DNA of 64,000 nt from Parafrigoribacterium mesophilum (GTDB taxonomy: Bacteria > Actinomycetota > Actinomycetes > Actinomycetales > Microbacteriaceae). Of the stretch, positions 1 through 7,911 are shown in pieces. Location: NCBI RefSeq assembly GCF_039652555.1, contig NZ_JBDJAF010000001.1, positions 1,116,001 to 1,180,000 of the forward strand, given 5' to 3'. Both the position numbers and the translations under genes were made by a program. Numbering within the stretch: the first letter of the stretch is position 1; every line of letters begins with the position of its first letter. A model generated the notes under the pieces. It was not told the origin of the DNA. It worked only from the letters and a program-made list of their open reading frames with translations, and made no database searches.

Positions 1-1
1 G

Positions 2-775
2 CAGGAGATCATCTGGGTGGTCGGTCCCGTGATCACCACGTTCGTCGCGATCCAGATCAGCACCATGTTGGCGATTCTGCTGGCCGTCGGCTTTCTGGTG
101 GGCGGGGGCGTGTGGTTCATGTCGTCGCCCGAGGTGGGCCGCGTCCGGATCCCGCGCAGCAAACGCTCGCTCGGCACGGTGCTCGTGCGGCCGACGGTGC
201 TGCTCGCGACCGTGGTTGGATTCCTGCTGGTGGGCGCTTGCGCCGCCATCGAGGCCGGCGTCGTCGCCACCTTCGGCGACGACGGCCCAGAGTCCGGCGT
301 CATCCTGTCGCTGTTCGCCATCGGTTCGCTCACCGGTGGGCTGGCGCTCGGCCACGTGCCGATCGGGCCGTGGGCGATGGCGAAACGGTTGCTCATCGTG
401 TTCGTCGGCATGTCGCTGGCGGCGGTGTCGCTCAATTTCTGGTGGATCGGCGCGACGCTGTTCCTCGCCGGTCTCGGCATCGCGCCGGCCTTCGCGGTGA
501 TGTACACCATCGTGTCGGCGAGCGTGAAGTTCAGCGAGACAGCTGAGGCCTACGGCTGGGTCGGCACGGGGCAGTTGATCGGCGCGGCCCTCGGTTCGGC
601 GGTGGCCGGGTTCATGATCGACAGCTTCTCCGCTCCGGGAGGGTACTGGGTCGCCGTGATCTTCGCGCTGTTGAGCGTTCTGGTGCCAACCCTGTTCATC
701 CGCTGGTATCCGGATCTTCGGGGCAAGGACATCAGCCCGATCCCGGACACGGCTCCGATCAGCACGGTGCGCTGA
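2..775 (+). CDS. MFS transporter, C-terminal part (cut by window edge)
   Basis: The frame is open from base 2, so the start lies to the left; about 257 residues remain. The visible part is strongly hydrophobic, with six or seven membrane helices separated by short basic loops (for example RIPRSKRS after the first helix) and glycine-rich helix ends such as GSLTGGLALG and GTGQLIGAALGSAVAG. This fits the second six-helix half of a major facilitator superfamily exporter. The tail after the last helix is short and hydrophilic. The substrate cannot be told from this half. The next gene starts 41 bp downstream in the same direction, so co-transcription is possible but not shown. Confidence 0.85.
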   Translation, partial: QEIIWVVGPVITTFVAIQISTMLAILLAVGFLVGGGVWFMSSPEVGRVRIPRSKRSLGTVLVRPTVLLATVVGFLLVGACAAIEAGVVATFGDDGPESGVILSLFAIGSLTGGLALGHVPIGPWAMAKRLLIVFVGMSLAAVSLNFWWIGATLFLAGLGIAPAFAVMYTIVSASVKFSETAEAYGWVGTGQLIGAALGSAVAGFMIDSFSAPGGYWVAVIFALLSVLVPTLFIRWYPDLRGKDISPIPDTAPISTVR

Positions 776-816
776 GCGGCGCGCACGGCCCGCAGGATGC
801 TCCTATCCTGGGGTGC

Positions 817-1638
817 ATGATCGTTCCCTCACTACAGTTCAACGACGGGCACAGCATTCCCCAGCTCGGCCTTGGCGTGTACAAGGTCAAGAACTCCCTC
901 GCCACGGATGTCGTGCTGACAGCGCTCGAGTCCGGCTACCGGCACATCGATACGGCCGCCCTGTACGGCAACGAACGCGGCGTCGGTATCGCGGTGCGCA
1001 CCTGCGGACTGGCCAGAGACGACATCTTCGTCACCACGAAGGTGTGGAACGACGACCACGGCTACGACCAGACCCTGCGCGCGTTCGACACCAGCCTGCG
1101 CAAGCTCGGCCTGGACCGAGTGGACCTTTACCTGATCCACTGGCCGGCGCCGACCCAGGACCGCTACCTCGACACCTGGCGGGCGCTGGAGAAACTGCGG
1201 GAGGACGGCCGAGCCACCTCCATCGGAGTCTCGAACTTTCACACGCAGCACCTGGACCGGTTGCTCGCCGCCTCCTCGGTGGTGCCCGTGCTCAATCAGG
1301 TGGAACTGCACCCCTGGTTGCCGCAGCACGCCGTGCGTGAGTATGGCACCGCACACGGGATGCTCACCGAGGCCTGGTCTCCGCTGGCGCGCGGCCGGCT
1401 GCTGGAGGACCCGGTGCTTGCACGCGTTGCGACAAAGCACGGCAAATCACCGGCTCAGGTGGTCATCCGGTGGCACCTGCAGCTCGGCAACGTGGTGATC
1501 CCGAAGTCGGTGACGCCGGCACGGATCCGGGAGAACATCGACGTGTTCGACTTCGAGCTGGATGCCGACGATCTCGCCGCCATCGCCGGTCTCGAGTCGG
1601 GTCAGCGCACCGGGATGGACCCGAACGACAACGGCTAG
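817..1638 (+). CDS. Aldo/keto reductase (2,5-diketo-D-gluconate reductase-like)
   Basis: A 273-residue protein of the (beta/alpha)8 aldo/keto reductase superfamily, which reduces carbonyls with NADPH in the cytosol. The catalytic tetrad is visible: D45 and Y50 in HIDTAALYGNE, K75 in FVTTKVW and H108 in LYLIHWP. The C-terminal NADPH-phosphate loop IPKSVTPARIREN (about 228-240) is present. Length and motifs match the AKR5/DkgA-like group, but the physiological substrate is unknown. It is convergent with a second, unrelated-subfamily aldo/keto reductase; the stops are 8 bp apart. The ATG follows a gap with a short inverted repeat, CAGGAT...ATCCTG, just upstream. Confidence 0.93.
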   Translation: MIVPSLQFNDGHSIPQLGLGVYKVKNSLATDVVLTALESGYRHIDTAALYGNERGVGIAVRTCGLARDDIFVTTKVWNDDHGYDQTLRAFDTSLRKLGLDRVDLYLIHWPAPTQDRYLDTWRALEKLREDGRATSIGVSNFHTQHLDRLLAASSVVPVLNQVELHPWLPQHAVREYGTAHGMLTEAWSPLARGRLLEDPVLARVATKHGKSPAQVVIRWHLQLGNVVIPKSVTPARIRENIDVFDFELDADDLAAIAGLESGQRTGMDPNDNG

Positions 1639-1646
1639 CCTGGCTG

Positions 1647-2645
1647 TTACCAGCGCTGGTGCACGGCGGCGCGGAAATAGCGGTCGTAAAGATCCGTCAC
1701 CGCGCGGTTGAACCCGGCACCGAGCCGGGGAGCCGATCCCGCCACCGCGTTCGCGCGGGCCTGTTGCGGCGTGCGGGCACCAGGGATCACCGTGCTGACG
1801 CCGTCCAGCTGGGCGATCCAGGCCAGAGCGGCCTGGGTGGGTGAGAGCTGTGCGGTGCTGGGCTGTTCTGCCACGAGCGCGGCGAACTCGCGGGCCGCGG
1901 CGACCCCGCGCTCGTAATCGACACCGGAGAAGGTCTCCCCGACGTCGAAGGCGGAGCCATCCCGATTGAAGTTGCGGTGGTCGTTCGGGGCGAACACGGT
2001 GCTCTCGGTGTACTTCCCGGTCAGCAGCCCGGAGGCCAGTGGCACGCGGGCGACGATGCCGACACCGGCCGCGCGTGCGGCGGGCAGAACCGCGTCCAGC
2101 GGCTTCAGCCGGAACGCGTTGAGGATGATCTGCACCGTTGCCACACCGGGACGGGCGATCGCCGCGAGGGCCTGGTCGCAGGTCTCGACGCTGACTCCGT
2201 AGTGGGCGATGGCACCGTCTTCGACCAGGCTGTCCAGTGCGTCGAACACCCTCTGGCTGGAGTAGACCTCCTCGGGCGGACAGTGCAGCTGCACGAGGTC
2301 GAGGGTGTCGGTGCGCAGGTTGCGCCGGGATCGGTCCGTCCAGTCGCGGAAGTTCTCCCAGGTGAAGCCCTCCGGGTGCTGTTCGATCCGGCGGCCCATT
2401 TTCGTGGCCACGGTGATGGCGAGCTCTGGTCTGCCGGCGAGGTACTCGCCGATGAACGACTCACTCCGGCCGTCGCCGTAGACATCCGCGGTGTCGAAGA
2501 AGGTGATGCCAGACTCCACGGCGGCATCGAGCACCGCCCGCGCGGCATCCGGGGAGACCTCGCCCCAATCGGCACCGAGCTGCCAGGTGCCCAAACCGAT
2601 GATCGAGACCGTCTTGCCGGTGCGGCCGAGAGTTCGCGTTTCCAT
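1647..2645 (-). CDS. Aldo/keto reductase (second subfamily)
   Basis: A 332-residue NADPH-dependent aldo/keto reductase. The tetrad is D51 and Y56 in FFDTADVYGDG, K82 in ATKMG and H121 in LVQLHCPP. The N-terminal METRTLGRTG...IGLGTWQLG is typical of the plant/bacterial AKR11-13 type, so it is only distantly related to the neighbouring reductase at 817-1638. The C-terminal cofactor segment STVIPGARTPQQARAN is present. It follows an alpha/beta-hydrolase gene on the same strand with a 9-bp gap, suggesting a two-gene unit transcribed leftward. The substrate cannot be inferred. Confidence 0.93.
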   Translation of the reverse strand: METRTLGRTGKTVSIIGLGTWQLGADWGEVSPDAARAVLDAAVESGITFFDTADVYGDGRSESFIGEYLAGRPELAITVATKMGRRIEQHPEGFTWENFRDWTDRSRRNLRTDTLDLVQLHCPPEEVYSSQRVFDALDSLVEDGAIAHYGVSVETCDQALAAIARPGVATVQIILNAFRLKPLDAVLPAARAAGVGIVARVPLASGLLTGKYTESTVFAPNDHRNFNRDGSAFDVGETFSGVDYERGVAAAREFAALVAEQPSTAQLSPTQAALAWIAQLDGVSTVIPGARTPQQARANAVAGSAPRLGAGFNRAVTDLYDRYFRAAVHQRW

Positions 2646-2654
2646 GTCTTGACG

Positions 2655-3452
2655 CTACCCGATCACTTTCGCCACCGCTTTGGCCAGACGGTTGCGGATG
2701 ACGTGGTCGTTCGCGCCCACGCGACGCACCGTGACGTGCCTCATTTGCTCCACGATGCGCAGGCCAGCAGGGACCAGGAACGGGTCCAGCACGCCGTAGA
2801 CGATGTCCACGCCGACCCGCACCGCGGCGATGTCGCTGATGGTGGTCTGCGACTCGATGCAATTTTCCATCGACAGCACGAAGGCACGCCAATTGATCTC
2901 GGTGATCTCGAACGCATCCTTGATCGGCATCAGCTTGGCGATCACCGCCGCGTTGCGGAGGGTGAAGGCCTTGTTCTCGCGCAGGTACTCGTACGCCTTG
3001 AGGTAAGCCCCGGCGAGGGCGCGCATCCGCGGGTCGCCGATCTCGTTCGGCGCCAGATAGATCGGCGGACTGACCAACACGAGTCGGGACACCTTTCCGG
3101 GATACTGGGCGGCGTAACGGCTGGCCAGCAGCGCACCCAGGGAGTGGCCGACCAGGATGAACGGCGCCTTCGGCCGCAGGGAGGTGATGGTGGCCCGCAG
3201 CCAGGCGACGTGCTCCTCCACCGTGTAGGTCGCATCCTCCGGCACCGGGGAACCACCGAAGCCGAGCAGGTCGATGGCGATTACCCGGTACTTGGCCGTC
3301 AGCAGCGGGATGAGCCGATCGAACACCGCCGAGGAGGAGGCGACACCGTGCACCAGAATGATCAACGGCCCCTCACCGGCGTCGCTGGCAATATGCAGGG
3401 TGTCGGGCTGCGCCCTGCGGAACACGCCTCGCGAGCCCCAGGAACTCCCCAT
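2655..3452 (-). CDS. Alpha/beta-fold hydrolase
   Basis: A 265-residue alpha/beta hydrolase. The oxyanion segment is LVHG (about 33-36), the nucleophile S104 sits in the elbow VGHSLG, the acid is probably D223 in VLDPF, and the general base is H250 in ANDHVIRN. All are in the expected order, so it should be an active serine hydrolase (esterase, lactonase or similar). There is no signal peptide, so it is cytosolic. It lies 9 bp upstream of the aldo/keto reductase on the same strand; a shared role in handling a small carbonyl or ester compound is a guess. The exact reaction cannot be told. Confidence 0.9.
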   Translation of the reverse strand: MGSSWGSRGVFRRAQPDTLHIASDAGEGPLIILVHGVASSSAVFDRLIPLLTAKYRVIAIDLLGFGGSPVPEDATYTVEEHVAWLRATITSLRPKAPFILVGHSLGALLASRYAAQYPGKVSRLVLVSPPIYLAPNEIGDPRMRALAGAYLKAYEYLRENKAFTLRNAAVIAKLMPIKDAFEITEINWRAFVLSMENCIESQTTISDIAAVRVGVDIVYGVLDPFLVPAGLRIVEQMRHVTVRRVGANDHVIRNRLAKAVAKVIG

Positions 3453-3561
3453 CCCCGAATTATCACACTCCGTGCCGACCAGCGCAGCGTGGCATCACCG
3501 ACGCGCGAATCGTGCGAAACGTTGGGTGGTGGCACCGGTTCAGGCTCGTTAGCCTCAAGGC

Positions 3562-4506
3562 ATGAGACGACTTCTGATCACTTCGGTCCTGGCGTTGTCG
3601 GCCCTGTCGCTGGTCGGCTGCACCGCGGGCGGCCTGTCGGGCGCCTCAACCAGCGGGCAGCCGGACTCAAAGACGACCGATTCAACGATGCCGGGCGGGG
3701 CGCTCACCGAGCAGGCGCCGGCTGCGGCGGGCGCCCCTGTGGCGCGAGACTCGGCCGGCGCTACGGTGGCGGTGGGTGGCGAACGGGACGTGATCACCAC
3801 CGGCCACCTCTCACTCACCGTGCCGAGCCCCGGGCAAGCGGCCGACGACGCCACAGGCATCGTTGAGCAGGCCGGTGGCCGGGTGGATGCGCGCACCGAG
3901 AACCCCCGCCCGCAGCCGGTGGACCATGGGCCGGATTCCGCGACCTCGGGGGCAACCCAGTCATCACAGACCGACAGCGCCCAGCTGACGCTGCGCATCC
4001 CGTCGACGATCCTCAGCAGCACGCTGGCGAAGCTGAAGAAACTGGGCACCGTGCAGGACAGCTCGCTCACCTCTCAGGATGTGACCGCCCAGTCCCAGGA
4101 TCTCGACGCCCGGGTGATCGCGCTGCGTACCTCCGTCGATCGGCTGGTGGCACTGATGGCGAAGGCCGACAGCACCGCCGATCTCATCGCCATCGAGTCG
4201 GCCCTGTCCGAGCGTCAGGCCAACCTCGAAGGTCTCGAAGCCCAAAAGCGGGTTCTCGACTCCCAGGTGCAATTGGCCACGATCACCCTGGACCTGCACT
4301 CCGTAGCGGATGCGCCGGTGAAGACTCCGGACACCTTTTTGAGCGGGCTGGCTGCCGGGTGGAACTCCTTCGTGGCATTCTTCGCCGGCGTGGTCGTCGT
4401 ACTCGGGGTGCTGGTGCCCTGGATCGTGTTGGCGACGCTGATCGCGGCCGGGACGCTGACGATACTGCGCATCCGGCGCAGGGCCGGCAAGGCCGCAACC
4501 GGCTGA
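3562..4506 (+). CDS. DUF4349 family lipoprotein
   Basis: A 314-residue envelope protein. The N-terminus is a lipoprotein signal with lipobox LVGC, so C20 would be lipidated. A low-complexity Ser/Thr/Ala/Pro linker follows, then a DUF4349 domain (about 75-260) with the family pattern of a conserved strand (ITTGHLSLTV) and a long helical coiled-coil hairpin (SERQANLEGLEAQKRVLDSQ). A C-terminal helix pair anchors the end in the membrane (about 270-303) before a basic tail. DUF4349 proteins have no established biochemical role. The gene ends 26 bp before the alditol oxidase gene on the same strand. Confidence 0.9.
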   Translation: MRRLLITSVLALSALSLVGCTAGGLSGASTSGQPDSKTTDSTMPGGALTEQAPAAAGAPVARDSAGATVAVGGERDVITTGHLSLTVPSPGQAADDATGIVEQAGGRVDARTENPRPQPVDHGPDSATSGATQSSQTDSAQLTLRIPSTILSSTLAKLKKLGTVQDSSLTSQDVTAQSQDLDARVIALRTSVDRLVALMAKADSTADLIAIESALSERQANLEGLEAQKRVLDSQVQLATITLDLHSVADAPVKTPDTFLSGLAAGWNSFVAFFAGVVVVLGVLVPWIVLATLIAAGTLTILRIRRRAGKAATG

Positions 4507-4532
4507 CCGGCCGCAGCCGCGAAGATGGGTGC

Positions 4533-5810
4533 ATGAACTCTTCTAACTGGGCCGGCAACTACCAGTACCGAGCGCGGCAGGTGCACGTGCCGCACACGCT
4601 CGAGGAGGTTCAAGATCTCGTCGCAGCCGCGCACCGCATCAAGGCGGTCGGCAGCAGGCACTCGTTCAACGACATCGCCGACTCCCCCGGCGACCAGCTC
4701 AACCTGGCCGCGTTGCCCGCAGAACTCGACATCGACCGGGCACGGAACACCGTCACCGTGAGCGGCGGCATCCGCTACGGCGACTTCATCGAGCAGCTGC
4801 ACGGCGAGGGTTTCGCCATCCACAACCTCGCCTCGCTGCCGCACATCTCCGTCGCCGGGGCGGTCGCCACCGCCACCCACGGCTCCGGCGTGGGCAACGG
4901 CAACCTCGCCTCGGCGGTGGCGGGCCTGGAATTGGTCACCGGGACCGGCGAGGTACTGCGCGTCACCCGGGGCTCGGACAACTTTGCCGGCATGGTCGTC
5001 GCCCTGGGCGCTCTGGGGATCGTCACCAGGGTCACCCTGGACATCCAGCCGAGCTTTCAGGTGCGCCAAGACGTTTACGACACCCTGTCCTGGGCCGATG
5101 TCACCGACAACTTCGATGCCATCACCAGTGCCGCATACAGTGTGAGCCTGTTCACCTCCTGGGGTACCGAAGGAGTCAGCCAGGTCTGGCTGAAGAGCCG
5201 CACCGATGCGGATGCGACGTTCCCGCCCGTTTTCTTCGGCGGCGACTACGCCCGCGAGGCGCGGCATCCGCTGCCCGGAGTCTCCCCGGTCAGCACCACA
5301 GAACAGGTGGGAGCGCCCGGGCCATGGTGGAACCGGCTTGCACATTTCAAGCTGGACTTCACACCCAGCCACGGCGACGAGGTGCAAACCGAATACCTGT
5401 TGCCGCGCGACAACGCCCTGGCGGCGATCGACGCGCTGCGCGCCCTCGGCCCGCACATCGCCCCGCACCTGTTCATCGCCGAGCTGCGCACCGTGGCAGC
5501 GGACGAACTGTGGCTGAGCACCGCGTACCACCAGCACAGCGTCGGGTTCCATTTCACCTGGAAGAAGCATGCCGAGGCACTCGCCGCCCTGCTGCCCGAC
5601 ATCGATGCGGCGTTGGCACCACTGGGCGGCCGGCCGCACTGGGGCAAGGTGTTCATCACCGACCCCGATCGGTTCGAGGCGCTGTACCCGCAACTGCCGG
5701 CGTTCCGGCAACTGGCCGAAACGCTCGACCCGGAACACAAGTTCCGCAACGACTACCTGGATCGCACCGTGTTCGCCGAGGCGCGTCGACCGACCAGCCT
5801 GGCCAACTGA
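4533..5810 (+). CDS. FAD-dependent alditol oxidase (AldO-like)
   Basis: A 425-residue VAO-type flavoprotein that should oxidise a polyol such as xylitol or sorbitol at C1 with O2, giving aldose and H2O2. Nearly every block resembles Streptomyces coelicolor AldO as I remember it: NWAGNYQY at the N-terminus, SRHSFND (H43, the expected covalent FAD histidine), SLPHISVAGAVATATHGSG, SVSLFTSWG, the active-site E and R in IAELRTVAADELW, FTW and the lysine in PHWGKVF. The ATG at 4533 is preferred to upstream starts because homology begins exactly here. The cytosolic location follows from the absence of a signal peptide. It was probably placed in older annotations as L-gulonolactone or arabinonolactone oxidase. 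Confidence 0.92.
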   Translation: MNSSNWAGNYQYRARQVHVPHTLEEVQDLVAAAHRIKAVGSRHSFNDIADSPGDQLNLAALPAELDIDRARNTVTVSGGIRYGDFIEQLHGEGFAIHNLASLPHISVAGAVATATHGSGVGNGNLASAVAGLELVTGTGEVLRVTRGSDNFAGMVVALGALGIVTRVTLDIQPSFQVRQDVYDTLSWADVTDNFDAITSAAYSVSLFTSWGTEGVSQVWLKSRTDADATFPPVFFGGDYAREARHPLPGVSPVSTTEQVGAPGPWWNRLAHFKLDFTPSHGDEVQTEYLLPRDNALAAIDALRALGPHIAPHLFIAELRTVAADELWLSTAYHQHSVGFHFTWKKHAEALAALLPDIDAALAPLGGRPHWGKVFITDPDRFEALYPQLPAFRQLAETLDPEHKFRNDYLDRTVFAEARRPTSLAN

Positions 5811-5885
5811 CCGTGTGGCAAACACCGTGGACTGGCGCGGCCGCCCCAGCCCCCGTTTCAACGAGAACCGTTTCAAGGAGAAACT

Positions 5886-5942
5886 GTGTCTGACCGGTCA
5901 CACTCCAGGCAAGTAGGGCTACCAGAGACAGAAACTCCGTGA
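5886..5942 (+). other. Possible 18-codon mini-ORF with strong ribosome binding site
   Basis: GTG at 5886 is preceded at good spacing by AAGGAG and opens a reading frame VSDRSHSRQVGLPETETP that stops at 5942. The Shine-Dalgarno lies in the second copy of an imperfect 15-bp direct repeat (5855-5869 and 5870-5884, 13 of 15 identical). It may be a real microprotein, a leader, or the surviving 5' end of a lost gene. The stop codon lies inside a small hairpin (5932-5951). No family is recognised. Confidence 0.2.
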
Positions 5943-5951
5943 GACGGGTTT
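5932..5951. terminator. Small hairpin between convergent genes
   Basis: AAAC-T-CCGT, loop GAG, ACGGGTTT forms an eight-pair stem with a one-base bulge between the alditol oxidase (ending 5810) and the convergent gene ending at 6006. It has an A-tract on one side and a T-tract on the other, so it could terminate in both directions. The core 17-mer recurs at 20539-20555 with one mismatch. Confidence 0.35.
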
Positions 5952-6005
5952 AAGCTGCCCGGTTTCTGGGGGGCTGGCAAGCTGTTCCGAAGGCGGTTGC
6001 CTCGA

Positions 6006-6389
6006 TCATGCCGGGTCTTGACCCCAGGTCGGCCGTGTCGGCCGCTGCCTCCCCGCCGCGTCGTACGGGCTGATCGCCTTCGGCGCATCCGGTTCGTCGG
6101 CGATATCGCGCAGCCTGGCAATGGTGTCCCGCGCCTCGTCGACAACGGTGAGCAGCGCGGGAATGAGGGCCAGCAGGCGTCCGACGCGCTCGGTGTCGGT
6201 GGAACCGTCGCCGTCATAGATGATGCCCATGGCATTGTCGCGCAGGGCGGCGGCCCGCTCGAAGATCTGGTCCGGGGTACTGCCGATGCGGGCGATTTCA
6301 GTGGATGCGAGCGCCTGGATCTCCACTTCCAGCCGACTCAGCGCGTCGCCGGGAGTCTCGTCGTCCGATGGCGCGTTGTTCGTTTCCAC
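6006..6389 (-). CDS. Hypothetical protein, 127 residues
   Basis: A GTG start at 6389 preceded by GAGG is chosen because the longer upstream frame only mirrors the gene on the opposite strand. The product begins VETNNAPSDDETPGDALSRL, has a helical middle (EVEIQALASTEIARIGSTPD) and a hydrophobic helix LLALIPALLTVVDEARDTIA that may be amphipathic rather than membrane-spanning. It ends in a Pro/Arg-rich tail. No family is recognised. It is divergent from the DUF1348 gene, whose start lies about 70 bp away, so the two share a promoter region. It could be a small soluble helical protein; nothing in the sequence points to catalysis. Confidence 0.6.
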   Translation of the reverse strand: METNNAPSDDETPGDALSRLEVEIQALASTEIARIGSTPDQIFERAAALRDNAMGIIYDGDGSTDTERVGRLLALIPALLTVVDEARDTIARLRDIADEPDAPKAISPYDAAGRQRPTRPTWGQDPA

Positions 6390-6459
6390 TCTTCGATTAT
6401 CCTCGACTGGCGTACGGCAGAGGGTGTAGACCGGGGAGAACCAGAGATTGGATGCCACC

Positions 6460-6933
6460 ATGACCGATTCGCGCCCGCCGTTGCCACCGTTCACCAGGGA
6501 AAGCGCCACTGAGAAGGTGCGACTTGCGGAAAACGCCTGGAACACGCGGGACCCGGAGCGAGTTGCCGGCGGATACGCCGAGGACAGTTGGTGGCGCAAC
6601 CGCGAGCAGTTCGTGCAGGGCCGCGAAGAGATCATCGAGTTCCTGCGCGGCAAATGGGACCGCGAGCTGGAATACCGCCTGATCAAGGAGATGTGGGCGT
6701 TCGACGGCAACCGCATCGCAGTCCGGTTCGCCTACGAATCGCACGACGAGACCGGGCAGTGGTTCCGCTCGTTCGGCAACGAGTACTGGGAGTTCAATCC
6801 GGATGGACGGATGGCGACCAGGCACGCGAGCATCAACGACGTGCCGATCACCGAGTCCGAGCGCAAGTACCACTGGGATCTCAGCGGACCCCGCCCGGCG
6901 GACCATCCCGAACTGCGGGACCTAGGCCTGTAG
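6460..6933 (+). CDS. DUF1348 / NTF2-fold (SnoaL-like) protein
   Basis: A protein of about 157 residues matching the DUF1348 subgroup of the NTF2-like cone fold: PPLPPFTRESATEKVRLAE at the start, DSWWRNREQFVQGREEI, FLRGKWDRELEYRLIKE, and RFAYESHDETGQWFRSFGN. The conserved tail is RHASINDVPITESERKYHW. Such proteins are small cytosolic enzymes or binding proteins of unknown substrate. The ATG at 6460 is used; an in-frame ATG at 6448 has a slightly better-placed GGGGAG, so the start is uncertain by four residues. A second NTF2-fold gene lies at 46648. Confidence 0.88.
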   Translation: MTDSRPPLPPFTRESATEKVRLAENAWNTRDPERVAGGYAEDSWWRNREQFVQGREEIIEFLRGKWDRELEYRLIKEMWAFDGNRIAVRFAYESHDETGQWFRSFGNEYWEFNPDGRMATRHASINDVPITESERKYHWDLSGPRPADHPELRDLGL

Positions 6934-6940
6934 ACCGGCG

Positions 6941-7294
6941 CTACGGCAGCGCTGGCTCTGCCGCCTCACCGCTGGCGACGGCGATGTCGCGCCGCACGTT
7001 CTCGAAGAAGTGCACTTCCTTCTCGATGCTGGCGGCCACCTGAGGCAGATACGCAGCGGCGCCCATTTCGGAGGAGATGGCCGCGTACGCCGACACGTAG
7101 GCATCCACCGCGTCGTAGAAGCGCCGGCGGCGCGGCTCGTGCTTCTTCACCATCTCGGCGTTGCCGGGGTTGCGGGCGCAGAAGTAGTTGACGTAATCGC
7201 GGGCGATCTTGGGCGGGTTCACCGGCTCGCACGTCTCACGGATGACCGCAATCGCCGTCTCGAGGGCCCTGCGCCGTGTGCCCAAATCTTCCAT
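6941..7294 (-). CDS. Hypothetical helical protein, 117 residues
   Basis: The product MEDLGTRRRALETAIAVIRE... is almost entirely helical with many charged residues and carries no signal peptide or membrane helix. The segment ARDYVNYFCARNPGNAEMVKKHEPRRRRFYDAVDAY and a second helix pair up to about residue 105 are visible. No family is recognised. ATG 7294 is used; an in-frame GTG nine bases upstream is also possible. It is convergent with the DUF1348 gene (stops 8 bp apart) and lies 36 bp downstream of the flavin reductase gene on the same strand, so it may be co-transcribed with it. Confidence 0.6.
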   Translation of the reverse strand: MEDLGTRRRALETAIAVIRETCEPVNPPKIARDYVNYFCARNPGNAEMVKKHEPRRRRFYDAVDAYVSAYAAISSEMGAAAYLPQVAASIEKEVHFFENVRRDIAVASGEAAEPALP

Positions 7295-7329
7295 GGCATC
7301 CACGCTACTCCGTGCCTCGGGCGGGTCGG

Positions 7330-7872
7330 TCAGCGAGCGCGGTACTCGGATTCGTACCGGACGAGCGGGTCGGGCGGGGCTCCAGCAAAGCGCCCCATCC
7401 AACTCACCTCACCTACTACGAGGGTGTGCGTGGCTACCGGATGCGCGGCGACGGTGCGCAGTTCGAACCACGCCAGCGCGTCGGCGATGATGGCCGGGCT
7501 ACCGGCTTCCCGCCGAAAATGCGGCACGTTGTCGAGCAGCGCGACCAGCGGCGCACCCGCTTCGCTCAACGCATCCGCGATCGGTCTCTGCGCTCCGGTG
7601 AGCAGGCTGAGCGTCCAGATGCCGGATGCGTCGACTGCCTCGGCAATGCGAGAGAGCGAGTACAGACTCACCAGCATGGTCGGCGGGTCGTAGGACACGG
7701 AGAGAAAGTCGGTTACCGTCGCCGCGTAGTCGTGCCCGCGGTGCACGCAGGAGATGATGCCGACCCCCTTGGCGGTACGGCCGTTGAGCCACTGGTACAG
7801 TGCGCGATCGGTGTCGTCGAGCTGTCCGGCATCCACTCGGTGCGGGTTCAGTCCGTTGCTCTCGGCGTCCAT
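7330..7872 (-). CDS. Flavin reductase-like domain protein
   Basis: A 180-residue protein with the flavin reductase-like (split beta-barrel) fold. The pattern is NGRTAKGVGIISCVHRG followed by the family hallmark of a T-D-F-x-S-V-S-x-DPP segment (ATVTDFLSVSYDPPTMLVSL), then WTLSLLTGAQRPIADAL. Members reduce FMN or FAD with NAD(P)H and often feed reduced flavin to a partner monooxygenase, or bind flavin as an oxidoreductase. Here it sits 40 bp from a BBE-type FAD oxidase on the same strand and 1.5 kb from a luciferase-like monooxygenase, which makes a two-component flavin system plausible. It is cytosolic. Confidence 0.85.
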   Translation of the reverse strand: MDAESNGLNPHRVDAGQLDDTDRALYQWLNGRTAKGVGIISCVHRGHDYAATVTDFLSVSYDPPTMLVSLYSLSRIAEAVDASGIWTLSLLTGAQRPIADALSEAGAPLVALLDNVPHFRREAGSPAIIADALAWFELRTVAAHPVATHTLVVGEVSWMGRFAGAPPDPLVRYESEYRAR

Positions 7873-7911
7873 GCTGCCATCTTCCCGCAGGATTCCGCCG
7901 GGTGGGGACGA

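Noticed and set aside
1977..3866. A 629-codon plus-strand frame
   Set aside because: It overlaps two well-supported minus-strand genes (aldo/keto reductase, hydrolase) and crosses into the DUF4349 gene; its sequence is compositional.
4533..5810. L-gulonolactone or arabinonolactone oxidase
   Set aside because: The N-terminus and active-site blocks fit alditol oxidase much more closely than the lactone oxidases.
4215..5876. A 553-codon minus-strand frame
   Set aside because: It is antisense to the alditol oxidase and DUF4349 genes, which have strong homology and proper starts.
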